Under the pieces are notes generated by a model, which was not told where the DNA came from, did no database searches, and saw only the letters and a list, made by a program, of their open reading frames with translations. Shown in pieces: positions 15,392 to 23,513 of a DNA stretch of 25,469 bases. A program made the position numbers and the translations under genes. The first letter of the stretch is position 1, and every line of letters begins with the position of its first letter. This DNA comes from EX4572-165 sp964581795 (GTDB lineage Archaea > Thermoplasmatota > E2 > DHVEG-1): positions 1 to 25,469 of the forward strand of contig CAZOPW010000032.1 in the NCBI GenBank assembly GCA_964581795.1, in the 5' to 3' direction.

Positions 15392-16579
15392 ATGAAAGCA
15401 GTCATCCTTGCTGCCGGAGAAGGAAAAAGACTTCGACCATTTACTGAATCTATGCCAAAAGTCATGCTTCCCGTAGCAAACAAACCAATCATTCATCATG
15501 TTGTTGATGCTCTCGTTGAAAATGGAATTACCGACATCATCATGGTTGTAGGATACAAAAAAGAATCAATCATGCAACATTTCAAATCATATACAAAAGC
15601 ACATATCGATTTTGTATTTCAAGAAAAACAACTTGGTACAGCACATGCATTACTTCAAGCAAAAGAAAAAATTTCAAATTCTTTTCTTGTATTACCCGGG
15701 GATAATATCATTAGCCAATCATCAATTTCAAAACTCATTCAAAACGACAATGAGTATGCAATTATTATAAAACGCTTTGATAAACCATCCAAATATGGAA
15801 TGGTAAGCATTTCAAAAAATCATTTAGATACAATCATTGAAAAACCAGCAACACAAGAAAATAATTCATTTATCTCAACAGGAATCTACAAATTCCCAAA
15901 ACATATTTTCCAAGAGATACAAACTGTAACAGAAAGAGGAGAATACAGACTTACCTCAGTCATACAAAACATGTTACGAGAAGAGATATCAATTGCTACC
16001 GTTCAAGCAAATGACTGGTTAGATGTCATCTATCCATGGGATTTATTACCTGTAAATGATGCAAAATTACGAAAAACAGGTTCGCAAACAAATGGAACCA
16101 TCGAAAAAAATGTTACTATTAAAGGATCAGTAGAGATCGGAGAAAATACACACATTCACTCGGGATGCTATATCGTAGGCCCAGTAGTTATCGGAAAAAA
16201 TTGTGAAATTGGACCACATTCGTGTATTTTCCCTTCAACAAGTATTGGCAATAACACAGTGATACGTTCGTTTACAGAAATAAAAAATTCGATTATAATG
16301 AATGATGTCCGAATTGGATCTAACTCATTTCTATCTCACTCAGTCATAGCGAAAGGAACTCATCTTGATCATGCATTCTCTAGTTTAATAGGGGAAACAC
16401 GAAAACATTCCTATGAAGAATGTATACCAGTAAAAGATATTGGTGTGATGATTGCTGATGATTCAAATATTCAAAGTCATGTTGTCACCCATCCTGGAGT
16501 GGTCATTGGAAGATATTGTCTGATATCAGCATTAAAACAGATTCAAAATGATATACCAAGCGAAACGAAAGTGATGTAA
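15392..16579 (+). CDS. GlmU-like sugar-1-phosphate nucleotidylyltransferase, acetyltransferase site lost
   Basis: The 395-residue protein has a Rossmann-like nucleotidyltransferase domain (1-230) with LAAGEGKRLRPFTESMPKVML (6-26), LPGDN (101-105) and a WLDVIYPWDLL segment (209-219). A left-handed beta-helix of hexapeptide repeats follows (about 235-360). It is a paralogue of the protein at 18464-19669, and the two share GTIE-VTI-G-V-IGENT and TEIKNSIIMN. Right after that point (residue 304) this copy lacks the HHNYVGDS block and the ANLR segment, which in Sulfolobus-type enzymes carry the amino-sugar-1-phosphate acetyltransferase residues. It should therefore make a nucleotide sugar (UDP-GlcNAc or dTDP/UDP-glucose type) without acetylation, or act on a different amino sugar. 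Two bases separate it from glmS. Confidence 0.8.
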   Translation: MKAVILAAGEGKRLRPFTESMPKVMLPVANKPIIHHVVDALVENGITDIIMVVGYKKESIMQHFKSYTKAHIDFVFQEKQLGTAHALLQAKEKISNSFLVLPGDNIISQSSISKLIQNDNEYAIIIKRFDKPSKYGMVSISKNHLDTIIEKPATQENNSFISTGIYKFPKHIFQEIQTVTERGEYRLTSVIQNMLREEISIATVQANDWLDVIYPWDLLPVNDAKLRKTGSQTNGTIEKNVTIKGSVEIGENTHIHSGCYIVGPVVIGKNCEIGPHSCIFPSTSIGNNTVIRSFTEIKNSIIMNDVRIGSNSFLSHSVIAKGTHLDHAFSSLIGETRKHSYEECIPVKDIGVMIADDSNIQSHVVTHPGVVIGRYCLISALKQIQNDIPSETKVM

Positions 16580-16581
16580 CT

Positions 16582-18414
16582 GTGTGTGGAATAATAGGTT
16601 ATACCGGTTATCGAAAAACAGAACAAGTTTTACTTGATTGTCTAAAACGATTAGAATATAGAGGCTACGATTCAGCTGGATTAAGTATAAACGGAAAAGG
16701 ATCAAAGATTCATACTATTAAAGCAGTTGGAGAAATAACTGTTTTAGAAGAAAAAACACAATCACATACTATAAATGGATCTTGTGGAATTGGTCATTCC
16801 CGATGGGCCACCCATGGAGCAGTTACTGAAGAGAATGCTCATCCACATGAAAGTTGCCATCAAAAAATTTCAATAGTTCATAACGGCATCATTGAAAACT
16901 TTAAATCACTTAGAGAAGAACTAGAACAAAAAGGACATCATTTTCGATCAAACACAGATTCAGAAGTTATCGCTCATCTAATAGAAGAACAATACGATAA
17001 ACATCAAAATCTGAAACAATCAATTACTGAAATAATACCAAAAATAAAAGGATCCTACGCACTCGTCGCGATAACAAAAAACGAAACAGATACAATCGTT
17101 GCAGCACGAAAAGATAGTCCACTCGTTGTTGGAGTCGGTGACAATGAAAACTTCATTGCTTCAGATGTACCCGCATTTCTCCCATATACCAAACGAGTCA
17201 TTTTCCTTGATGAAGGAGAAATAGTTGAATTAACAAACTCATCGATACAAGTATTTGACAAAGAGGGAAATAAAAAAGAGCCGGAAATACATCATATCAA
17301 ATGGGATATCAAAGACGCTGAAAAATCAGGTTTTGATCACTACATGCTCAAAGAAATCTACGATCAACCTGAAAGTATCCAAGAAGCACTCCGTGGACGA
17401 ATATCGGATTTTGATTACTCCATATCATTTCCGCAGAAAGTAGAAGAACTTTTGTCCCAACCATTTGAATCAATTGCGATTGTTGCCTGTGGGACATCTT
17501 ACTATGCAGCACTTGTTGGCAAATATTTACTCGAATCACTGACCTCTCTCCCAGTCGACGTCAGCTATGCATCAGAATACCGATTTTTTGGAAAAAATCA
17601 TTCCAATTCACTAGTGATTGCAATCACCCAATCCGGTGAAACACTAGACACACTAGCAGCATTAAGAGAAGCACAAAAAAATGGAGCTTCAACCCTAACA
17701 ATTACAAATATCATTGGAAGTACCGCAACAAGGATCTCAGATGCATATCTTCTTATGCAATCAGGCCCAGAGATAGGAGTAGCAGCAACAAAAACATTCA
17801 CTTCACAAATCATCCTTATGGCACTTATTTCATTCTACCTCTCTTTGAGATACGACAAAATTGGTGCCGATGAATTCCATCACCATATCAAACAATTAAA
17901 AACACTCCCGCGCAATATAAGAAAAATATTTGATAATGTTGAAGAAATCAAAAAAATCGCTCACCTGTTAACTACTGCAAGCTCAGCTTTTTTCATCGGA
18001 AGAGGCCTCTGGTATCCACTCGCAAGGGAAGGAGCTTTGAAACTGAAGGAAATTAGTTATATTCACGCAGAAGGATTCCCCGCTGGTGAACTCAAACACG
18101 GACCATTTGCATTATTAACCGAAGAAACACCAGTCATTGCATTACTTCACAAAGGGATAACATATGATAAAACACTGGCAAATATCGGAGAAATAAAAGC
18201 ACGAGGACCAACGGTGATAGCCATCGCTGAGGACAATGACGAAGACATAGAAAAATACGCTGATTATGTCCTTAGATATCCTTCGGATACAGAAATCGAA
18301 TGCCTCATTCCAGCATCTGTCATCCTACAACTCTTATCCTATTACACTGCACTATACAGAAATTGTCCTATCGATAAACCAAGAAACCTTGCTAAATCAG
18401 TAACTGTAGAATAA
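16582..18414 (+). CDS. glmS: Glutamine:fructose-6-phosphate aminotransferase
   Basis: GlmS makes glucosamine-6-phosphate from fructose-6-phosphate and glutamine, the first step toward UDP-GlcNAc. The N-terminal glutaminase domain starts MCGIIGYTG, and Cys2 must become the N-terminal nucleophile after Met removal, so the GTG at 16582 is certain to be the start. HSRWATHG, HNGIIENF and TDSEVIAHL complete that domain (to about 230). Two SIS sugar-isomerase domains follow, with VACGTSYYAA and TQSGETLDTLAA in the first and GRGLWYPLAREGALKLKEISYIH and GELKHGPFAL in the second. The C-terminus DKPRNLAKSVTVE is the normal family ending. Total length 610 is typical. GTGA at 16570-16573 inside the previous gene can serve as RBS, implying coupling. 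It is flanked on both sides by GlmU-like genes; GlmM is not in the window. Confidence 0.97.
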   Translation: MCGIIGYTGYRKTEQVLLDCLKRLEYRGYDSAGLSINGKGSKIHTIKAVGEITVLEEKTQSHTINGSCGIGHSRWATHGAVTEENAHPHESCHQKISIVHNGIIENFKSLREELEQKGHHFRSNTDSEVIAHLIEEQYDKHQNLKQSITEIIPKIKGSYALVAITKNETDTIVAARKDSPLVVGVGDNENFIASDVPAFLPYTKRVIFLDEGEIVELTNSSIQVFDKEGNKKEPEIHHIKWDIKDAEKSGFDHYMLKEIYDQPESIQEALRGRISDFDYSISFPQKVEELLSQPFESIAIVACGTSYYAALVGKYLLESLTSLPVDVSYASEYRFFGKNHSNSLVIAITQSGETLDTLAALREAQKNGASTLTITNIIGSTATRISDAYLLMQSGPEIGVAATKTFTSQIILMALISFYLSLRYDKIGADEFHHHIKQLKTLPRNIRKIFDNVEEIKKIAHLLTTASSAFFIGRGLWYPLAREGALKLKEISYIHAEGFPAGELKHGPFALLTEETPVIALLHKGITYDKTLANIGEIKARGPTVIAIAEDNDEDIEKYADYVLRYPSDTEIECLIPASVILQLLSYYTALYRNCPIDKPRNLAKSVTVE

Positions 18415-18463
18415 AAGGAAACAAAATACAAAGCAAAAAGAAATTGAACCAATGTGAACGAAT

Positions 18464-19669
18464 ATGAAATGTGTGATCCTAGCAGCAGGTGAAGGAAAAC
18501 GAATGCATCCTCTCACCTACACCCAACCAAAAGTAATGCTACCAATAGCAAACAAACCAGTCATCGAATGGAATCTCATAAATGCCAAACAAGCAGGAAT
18601 AACTGATTTTCTCTTCGTAGTTGGATACAAAGATGAACAAGTACGATCCTATTTCCAAGACGGTTCAAAATGGAATGTTCACATCGAATACATCAACCAA
18701 GGAAAACCAAAAGGAACAGGTCATGCAGTAGGAATGATAGAATCATTCGTTGATGACTTCCTTGTCCTCTGTGGAGACACTATTTTTAACACTCAAGATA
18801 TTAAAAAAAGCATTCAAGAAAAAAATAGTATAGGTTTATACACCGTTGAAAATCCGAAAGAATATGGTATCGTTGAAACAAAGGAAAAAATCCTAATAAA
18901 AATCCATGAAAAAATGAACGATCCGTTCACAAACCTTATCAACGCAGGACTCTACCATTTCGATGCAACACTTTTCACTGCGCTGCATAATGTAAAAAAA
19001 TCAGAAAGAGGAGAATACGAACTCACTGACGCAATAAATATATTAACAAAAGAACAACCAATTACAACATTTACTTTGACTGAATGGCAAGATGTTGGGT
19101 ATCCATGGAATCTTTTAGATGCAAATAAACAATTATTAGACAAGATTGAATACACCCAAAAAGGAACAATTGAAAACGGAGTAACAATACAAGGAAATGT
19201 ATCCATTGGAGAAAACACAGTCATAAAATCCGGAAGTTACATAAAAGGACCAGTCATCATTGGAAATAATTGTAAAATTGGACCAAACTGCTACATTCGC
19301 CCTCACACAAGTATCGGTGACCACTGCCACATAGGAAATGCCACTGAAATCAAAAACAGTATCATCATGAATCACAGTAACGCTCCTCATCACAATTATG
19401 TAGGAGATAGCATCATAGGAAGAAATTGTAATCTTGGATCAGGAACAAAAATAGCAAACCTACGACTTGATAAGAAAGAGATCTATGTCAATCTCAATGG
19501 AGAAAAAATTTCAACAAAACGAAGAAAACTAGGAGTAATCATGGGTGATTACGTTCAAACAGGGATAAACTCCATGATTAATGTAGGGACAATAATTGGA
19601 AATGATGTTTTTGTTGGACCCGGTGCTAGGGTTACTGATGAGATTCGACCGGATACACGAATCTTTTAA
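18464..19669 (+). CDS. glmU: Bifunctional sugar-1-P nucleotidylyltransferase / amino-sugar-1-P acetyltransferase (ST0452-type GlmU)
   Basis: This 401-residue enzyme should acetylate GlcN-1-P and uridylylate the product to UDP-GlcNAc. The nucleotidyltransferase domain (1-230) has LAAGEGKRMHPLT, FVVGYKDEQV, LCGDTIF and WQDVGYPWNLLDA. The beta-helix (235-401) has hexapeptide repeats and then APHHNYVGDSIIGRNC and GSGTKIANLRLDKKEI. By comparison with Sulfolobus ST0452, as I recall it, H309, Y312 and N332 match the acetyltransferase residues H308, Y311 and N331. Both activities are therefore expected. The archaeal domain order and sequence differ from E. coli GlmU. It lies 49 bases after glmS. A T7 run at 19672-19678 ends the cluster. 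Confidence 0.88.
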   Translation: MKCVILAAGEGKRMHPLTYTQPKVMLPIANKPVIEWNLINAKQAGITDFLFVVGYKDEQVRSYFQDGSKWNVHIEYINQGKPKGTGHAVGMIESFVDDFLVLCGDTIFNTQDIKKSIQEKNSIGLYTVENPKEYGIVETKEKILIKIHEKMNDPFTNLINAGLYHFDATLFTALHNVKKSERGEYELTDAINILTKEQPITTFTLTEWQDVGYPWNLLDANKQLLDKIEYTQKGTIENGVTIQGNVSIGENTVIKSGSYIKGPVIIGNNCKIGPNCYIRPHTSIGDHCHIGNATEIKNSIIMNHSNAPHHNYVGDSIIGRNCNLGSGTKIANLRLDKKEIYVNLNGEKISTKRRKLGVIMGDYVQTGINSMINVGTIIGNDVFVGPGARVTDEIRPDTRIF

Positions 19670-19671
19670 TC

Positions 19672-19678
19672 TTTTTTT
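19672..19678 (+). terminator. T7 terminator after glmU
   Basis: Seven T directly after the glmU stop codon (19667-19669), with more T-rich sequence behind, make a standard archaeal terminator. No hairpin is needed or seen. Confidence 0.5.
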
Positions 19679-20493
19679 CTATCATTTTAAATATTGGATT
19701 ACGGATATTGCTGACGAAGTTTGTTATATTATTATTAAAATAATTTAAGATTTAAAAAATATGATAAAGAATCATAGTTAAAAAGGAAAGAAATAAAAGT
19801 TAATCGATTTGTTCTTATCTTTTGATTATAAGTATTTAGAGGAACGATAAACAACTTGAGATGATATTTCATTTACAGGAAAACTTATAGTGCCATATTA
19901 GTTAATAATTAAAAATGTCGTTAAAATTGAGCATGAAAATAAAGACCATTACATTTGTTTGTTATATCCAATTGAAGAAAGTGTTGCTATCGAGTTTAAA
20001 AAAATCAAAATTTAAAATATATAAATATTATTTTTTTTAAGATAAAATCACTTCGAGAAAACTTGTTTTTAAAGAATTTCGAATCAAATTTTACTCTTGA
20101 AAAATTAATTTTTATGAATCTAAAAATTGCGTTAATTTAAAGTGAATATTCTTAGTTTGAAGCAAAGGCTTGAAATAAATACATCTTAAATTCAGTAGAA
20201 AAAACATAAAAAGAAGATGGCGAACTAGCATGCGCCTGATTTATATCTAATATGTTAAAAAATTATAAGAGATAGTAATTGAATAGTTAATAGGGGCATA
20301 AAAATCACATAATTAGTCATTATTGATAGGTGTGTTTAACGACAAAATTTTAGGGGTTATCTTTTTTGTAAGTATAAGTATTGAATTAGATTGAGAATAA
20401 TAATGCAATAAACTGGTTATTACATATGTTTTTAAAAAGAAACTTAAGTTACACTTTGATGTAAATCAGGATGATTAAAATTTAGGAAGATAG
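19679..20493. other. 815-base AT-rich region without an intact gene
   Basis: No open frame of gene-like length is present on either strand. The composition is more AT-rich than the flanking genes and many stops occur in all frames. I see no tRNA, repeat array or transposase. One stretch (19860-20015) reads like decayed coding sequence and is listed separately. The region marks the change from the tidy UDP-amino-sugar cluster to the looser glycan region downstream, as expected at a rearrangement point. The promoter of the flippase gene should lie near its 3' end, where TAATAATGCAATAA and similar TATA-like strings occur. Confidence 0.5.
19860..20015 (+). pseudogene. Possible decayed coding fragment
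   Basis: One frame reads DDISFTGKLIVPY (19860-19898), then a TAG, then 37 codons including KNVVKIEHENKDHYICLLYP (19911-19970) and EESVAIEFKKIKI to a TAA at 20013-20015. The residue mix is protein-like, unlike the neighbouring frames, and no start codon serves it. I cannot assign a family, and in such AT-rich DNA this may be chance. Confidence 0.25.
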
Positions 20494-22032
20494 GTGAATA
20501 GTCCCGTGATTGCTAGAAAAAGCGTTCTTATAATGAGCACAAAAATCATAGATGGTGGTCTAGGATATCTAGGTTTGTTTTTTATTGCCCGTTACATGAG
20601 TCCTTCTGATTATGGAATAGTTTCTTTTGCTATGGGTTTTGTCACATTGTTCACTGTGTTTTGCAATTTAGGAATTAATTCAGCCCATATTAAACGAGTT
20701 TCAGAAGGGAAAAACTTAGGACGTTGCATTGGCACACATCTAAGCCTTAAAACAATTCTTATTATTTTAGCAACTTTGATTCTTTTAACAAGCTTATATA
20801 TTTGGACAAGCGTGATGGGTAGGGGTTTTGAAAGTCCAGATCATCTAGCAGCCATATACATCATCATTATTTTTTGGATTGCTAGGGAATTTGTTTCCAT
20901 GTTAAATGGAACATTTAATGCAAGAAAGGAAGTAGCAAGAAAACAAATACCTTTTCTAATAAACGGATTTGTTCGAACTTCTGCAATTATTTATGTTGCA
21001 ATATCTCGAATGGGGCCGTTAGCGCTTGCTTGGACTTATGTTGCAGGGGAACTAGCTAATCTAGCAATGGTATTTTTGTTTTTTAGGCATTACCCAATAC
21101 GAAGACCAACAAAAGACTATATTAAAAGTTATGGTGTATTTGCACTTCCTTTAATGCTTGTAGCAACAAGTAATGTTATTATGCATAATATTGATAAAGT
21201 CATGATCCAGTTATTTTGGAATTCAGCGGATGTTGGATATTATTTTTCTGCATATAGATTATCCAATTTCATCACACTTTTTACTAGTGCAATAGGAATG
21301 CTTATCTTTCCAACATATTCTGCGCTTCATAAATTGGGAAATATTGAAGGAATAAAAAAATTAACATACGATTCAGAACGTCATCTGAGTATTATCGTAT
21401 TTCCCATGGTGTTCGGCCTTATGATTTTAGCTGAACCAACTGCTTTTATTCTTCTTTCAGGCTGGATGCCAGCAGTACCCATGCTTCAAATCTTACCATT
21501 TGCTGTTCTTTTCAAAACTCTTTCAACTCCTTACGAATCTCAATTCAACGGGATGAATAAACCAGGGATCAACAAGAATAGAATTATTATCATGCTTTTC
21601 TTTAATTTAAGCTTAAATATCTTACTTATTCCAAAGGATATACAGTTATTAGGTGGAGTTAAGCTATTTGGCCTGGGAGCAACGGGCGCAGCCATTGCAA
21701 CAATAATTTCCTTTGTAGCTTCACTTGTATACACTCGTATCATGTCGTATAGATTAACAGGATCAAAGGGAAACAAGCGAATATTCTTACATGCTCTTGC
21801 AGCAATTATTATGACAGCAATTCTTTACGTATTGTTATATCAGTATGATTTGATTTTGTGGATAACACGGTGGTATCATTTATTAATATTTGCTGGAATG
21901 GGTCTTGCTATCTATTTAGGAATCTTAGCTTTATTCAAAGAATTTACAAAAGAGGATTTTTGGTTTTATGTGGATACATTAAACATTAGAAAGATGGGTC
22001 AGTATATTAAAGGGGAATTTAGAATGAAGTAA
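20494..22032 (+). CDS. Wzx-like polysaccharide / lipid-linked oligosaccharide flippase (MOP superfamily)
   Basis: The 512-residue protein has about 12-14 membrane helices and the usual polysaccharide-flippase start, ARKSVLIMSTKIIDGGLGYLGLFFIARYMSPSDYGIVSFA. That layout, with YMSPSDYG at residues 34-41, is typical of Wzx/RfbX proteins. It should turn lipid-linked sugar units from the inner to the outer face of the membrane for a surface glycan. The start is ambiguous. GTG 20494 has AGGAAG upstream. GTG 20506 (starting IARKS) has a better-matched GGTGA at 20493-20497 with 8 bases spacing. It is the first gene of the glycan region, after an 824-base gap, and is followed by a sulfotransferase. 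Confidence 0.88.
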   Translation: MNSPVIARKSVLIMSTKIIDGGLGYLGLFFIARYMSPSDYGIVSFAMGFVTLFTVFCNLGINSAHIKRVSEGKNLGRCIGTHLSLKTILIILATLILLTSLYIWTSVMGRGFESPDHLAAIYIIIIFWIAREFVSMLNGTFNARKEVARKQIPFLINGFVRTSAIIYVAISRMGPLALAWTYVAGELANLAMVFLFFRHYPIRRPTKDYIKSYGVFALPLMLVATSNVIMHNIDKVMIQLFWNSADVGYYFSAYRLSNFITLFTSAIGMLIFPTYSALHKLGNIEGIKKLTYDSERHLSIIVFPMVFGLMILAEPTAFILLSGWMPAVPMLQILPFAVLFKTLSTPYESQFNGMNKPGINKNRIIIMLFFNLSLNILLIPKDIQLLGGVKLFGLGATGAAIATIISFVASLVYTRIMSYRLTGSKGNKRIFLHALAAIIMTAILYVLLYQYDLILWITRWYHLLIFAGMGLAIYLGILALFKEFTKEDFWFYVDTLNIRKMGQYIKGEFRMK

Positions 22033-22143
22033 AAGTAAGATTATTTTCATTAATGTTATTTGAAAAATAACAATATTTTTTAATTCATAATCTATTATTA
22101 TTAGACGCATTAATTAAGTGATAATATTATATATGGTAATGAC

Positions 22144-23169
22144 ATGGTAAAGAAATTGATTGTTGGATGTTCGTCAAGTTCCGGTAGTACATTATTAAGT
22201 GATTTACTAGATAGTACACCACATTCGGCTTGTGGTCAGGAATTAGAAATATTTAGCAACAGAAGATTACTCAGTGGTTCAAAGGATCTTTTAGTAGATG
22301 ATTCAATAGGTGCTCTAAAAAAGCGAACAAGGATTCGAAAAAATAGATTGCATGGTTATGGAGTTAATGAGAACGAATTAACAAAAAAATTCAAGAAACA
22401 GTCACTTTTTTTGGATTTTATTAATTGGTTTGCTAGATATTATTTAAGTTTTAGAGGAAAAAAGAAACCTTGGCTTTTCTCAGAAAAAACTCCGGTAAAC
22501 ATTTATAATATTGAAAGAATCTTAGGTTTAGATGATAAAACTTATTTTCTATTTATGGTTCGCGATCCCTTATATGCTTGTACATCCATGATAAAACGCG
22601 GCTTTTCCCGATACAAGGCCTGCGGAACATGGCTTCTTAGTATTGCCTGTTATCATGCGTTTAGAAATCATCCCCGCATTAGAGTGATTAGATATGAAGA
22701 TTTGATTAAAAAACCCTATAATATGGTAAGAGATTTATTGTTGGATTTATTAAAAGTAAGTGTGGATTTAGAAATAATTGAAGAAAACTATAAAAAAAAT
22801 CTTTACAGAAAATTCAGATCTCAAAGAATATCATCTTGGTCTATCAATAAGTATGGTAAAATTAGAAACGCTAACAATCGGAAAATTGAAGATGAAGATT
22901 TTAAAATTTTTAAATTATTTTTAAATGCGCGAGTAAATAAAAAATATGCCGAACATTTTGGAATGTCGACAATCGGATTTCGGGATGCAATGGAACTTTT
23001 TGCCTATTCCGAACCTGAAACGAATTCAGATATATCAAATAGATCCATTTCGATTAAGAATCTGGGAGACACAAGGAAGTTAGTTAATAAATATTTTTTA
23101 GATTTTTTAAAAAGAGATGCATCAGTTAATGATTTGATGTCTTATATGAACCCTATTGTTTTCGATTAG
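22144..23169 (+). CDS. PAPS-dependent sulfotransferase, carbohydrate type
   Basis: The 341-residue soluble protein has the sulfotransferase P-loop fold. The 5' phosphosulfate loop is GCSSSSGSTLLSDLLDS (8-24), a serine-rich variant without the usual RSGTS. WLFSEKTP (110-117) corresponds to the conserved K-TP strand. The 3' phosphate motif is MVRDPLYACTSMI with R140 and S148 (R-x7-S). RVIRYEDLIKKP further on matches the 'xYEDLxxxP' block of the family. The C-terminal third is basic and unfamiliar. The likely reaction is transfer of sulfate from PAPS to a sugar hydroxyl. It lies after the flippase gene and about 10 kb from sat-cysC, which would supply PAPS. No RBS is seen; a leaderless transcript from a TATA-like ATAATATTATATAT just upstream is possible. 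Confidence 0.82.
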   Translation: MVKKLIVGCSSSSGSTLLSDLLDSTPHSACGQELEIFSNRRLLSGSKDLLVDDSIGALKKRTRIRKNRLHGYGVNENELTKKFKKQSLFLDFINWFARYYLSFRGKKKPWLFSEKTPVNIYNIERILGLDDKTYFLFMVRDPLYACTSMIKRGFSRYKACGTWLLSIACYHAFRNHPRIRVIRYEDLIKKPYNMVRDLLLDLLKVSVDLEIIEENYKKNLYRKFRSQRISSWSINKYGKIRNANNRKIEDEDFKIFKLFLNARVNKKYAEHFGMSTIGFRDAMELFAYSEPETNSDISNRSISIKNLGDTRKLVNKYFLDFLKRDASVNDLMSYMNPIVFD

Positions 23170-23227
23170 ATGAATTCATAATATCTGAATGAAAATATAA
23201 AATGGCCATTTAGATTTATATTATTGA

Positions 23228-23412
23228 ATAGGTGCAAGTGCAGTTATATTGCCTGAAGTTATTCTAAGGGCCATACGATTACAGCTTCCGAGGCAGTTGT
23301 TACAAATAGTTTTAGACAGGGAAATTATATAATTGCAGGTATTCCGACAAAGGTATTAAAAAATGTAAGTCTTTACAAACGTCGAACATTCCACCAAAAA
23401 ATTTTAATTTAA
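23228..23412 (+). pseudogene. Frameshifted remnant of a hexapeptide-repeat acyltransferase
   Basis: The 344-base gap between the sulfotransferase and amidohydrolase genes contains the end of a left-handed beta-helix acyltransferase (WcaF/NeuD-like O- or N-acetyltransferase). The frame at 23228 reads IGASAVILPEVIL. After a one-base shift at about 23267, GHTITASEAVVTNSFRQGNY continues into IIAGIPTKVLKNV and ends at TAA 23410-23412. The order 'VGAGAVILPGV, GAVVT, Y-IVAGIPAKVIK' is the standard family C-terminus. Everything N-terminal to this is missing and a TGA precedes it. It is therefore a dead gene that once would have acylated a sugar in this glycan region. I see nothing else in the gap except the promoter/RBS for the next gene. 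Confidence 0.7.
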
Positions 23413-23513
23413 AGTGTTTATTTGTATATTCAATTTGACTCCTAATTTAAAAGATATATTAAACAGAAATGTTATTCATAGGACTTCTTAAAGTTTATTA
23501 TGGAGGATAACTA

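Noticed and set aside
18952..19393. Minus-strand frames antisense to glmU
   Set aside because: They mirror the hexapeptide repeats, giving a regular Val/Ser pattern that is not a separate protein.
16100..19420. Near-repeated DNA in the two GlmU-like genes considered as a direct repeat or mobile element
   Set aside because: The similarity is at protein level with many silent differences and follows hexapeptide repeat structure. Paralogy explains it, and no element ends are seen.
19914..20042. Short ATG frame of about 42 codons in the AT-rich gap
   Set aside because: It is lysine-rich and low complexity, with no RBS. The neighbouring frame looks more protein-like and is reported as a decayed fragment.
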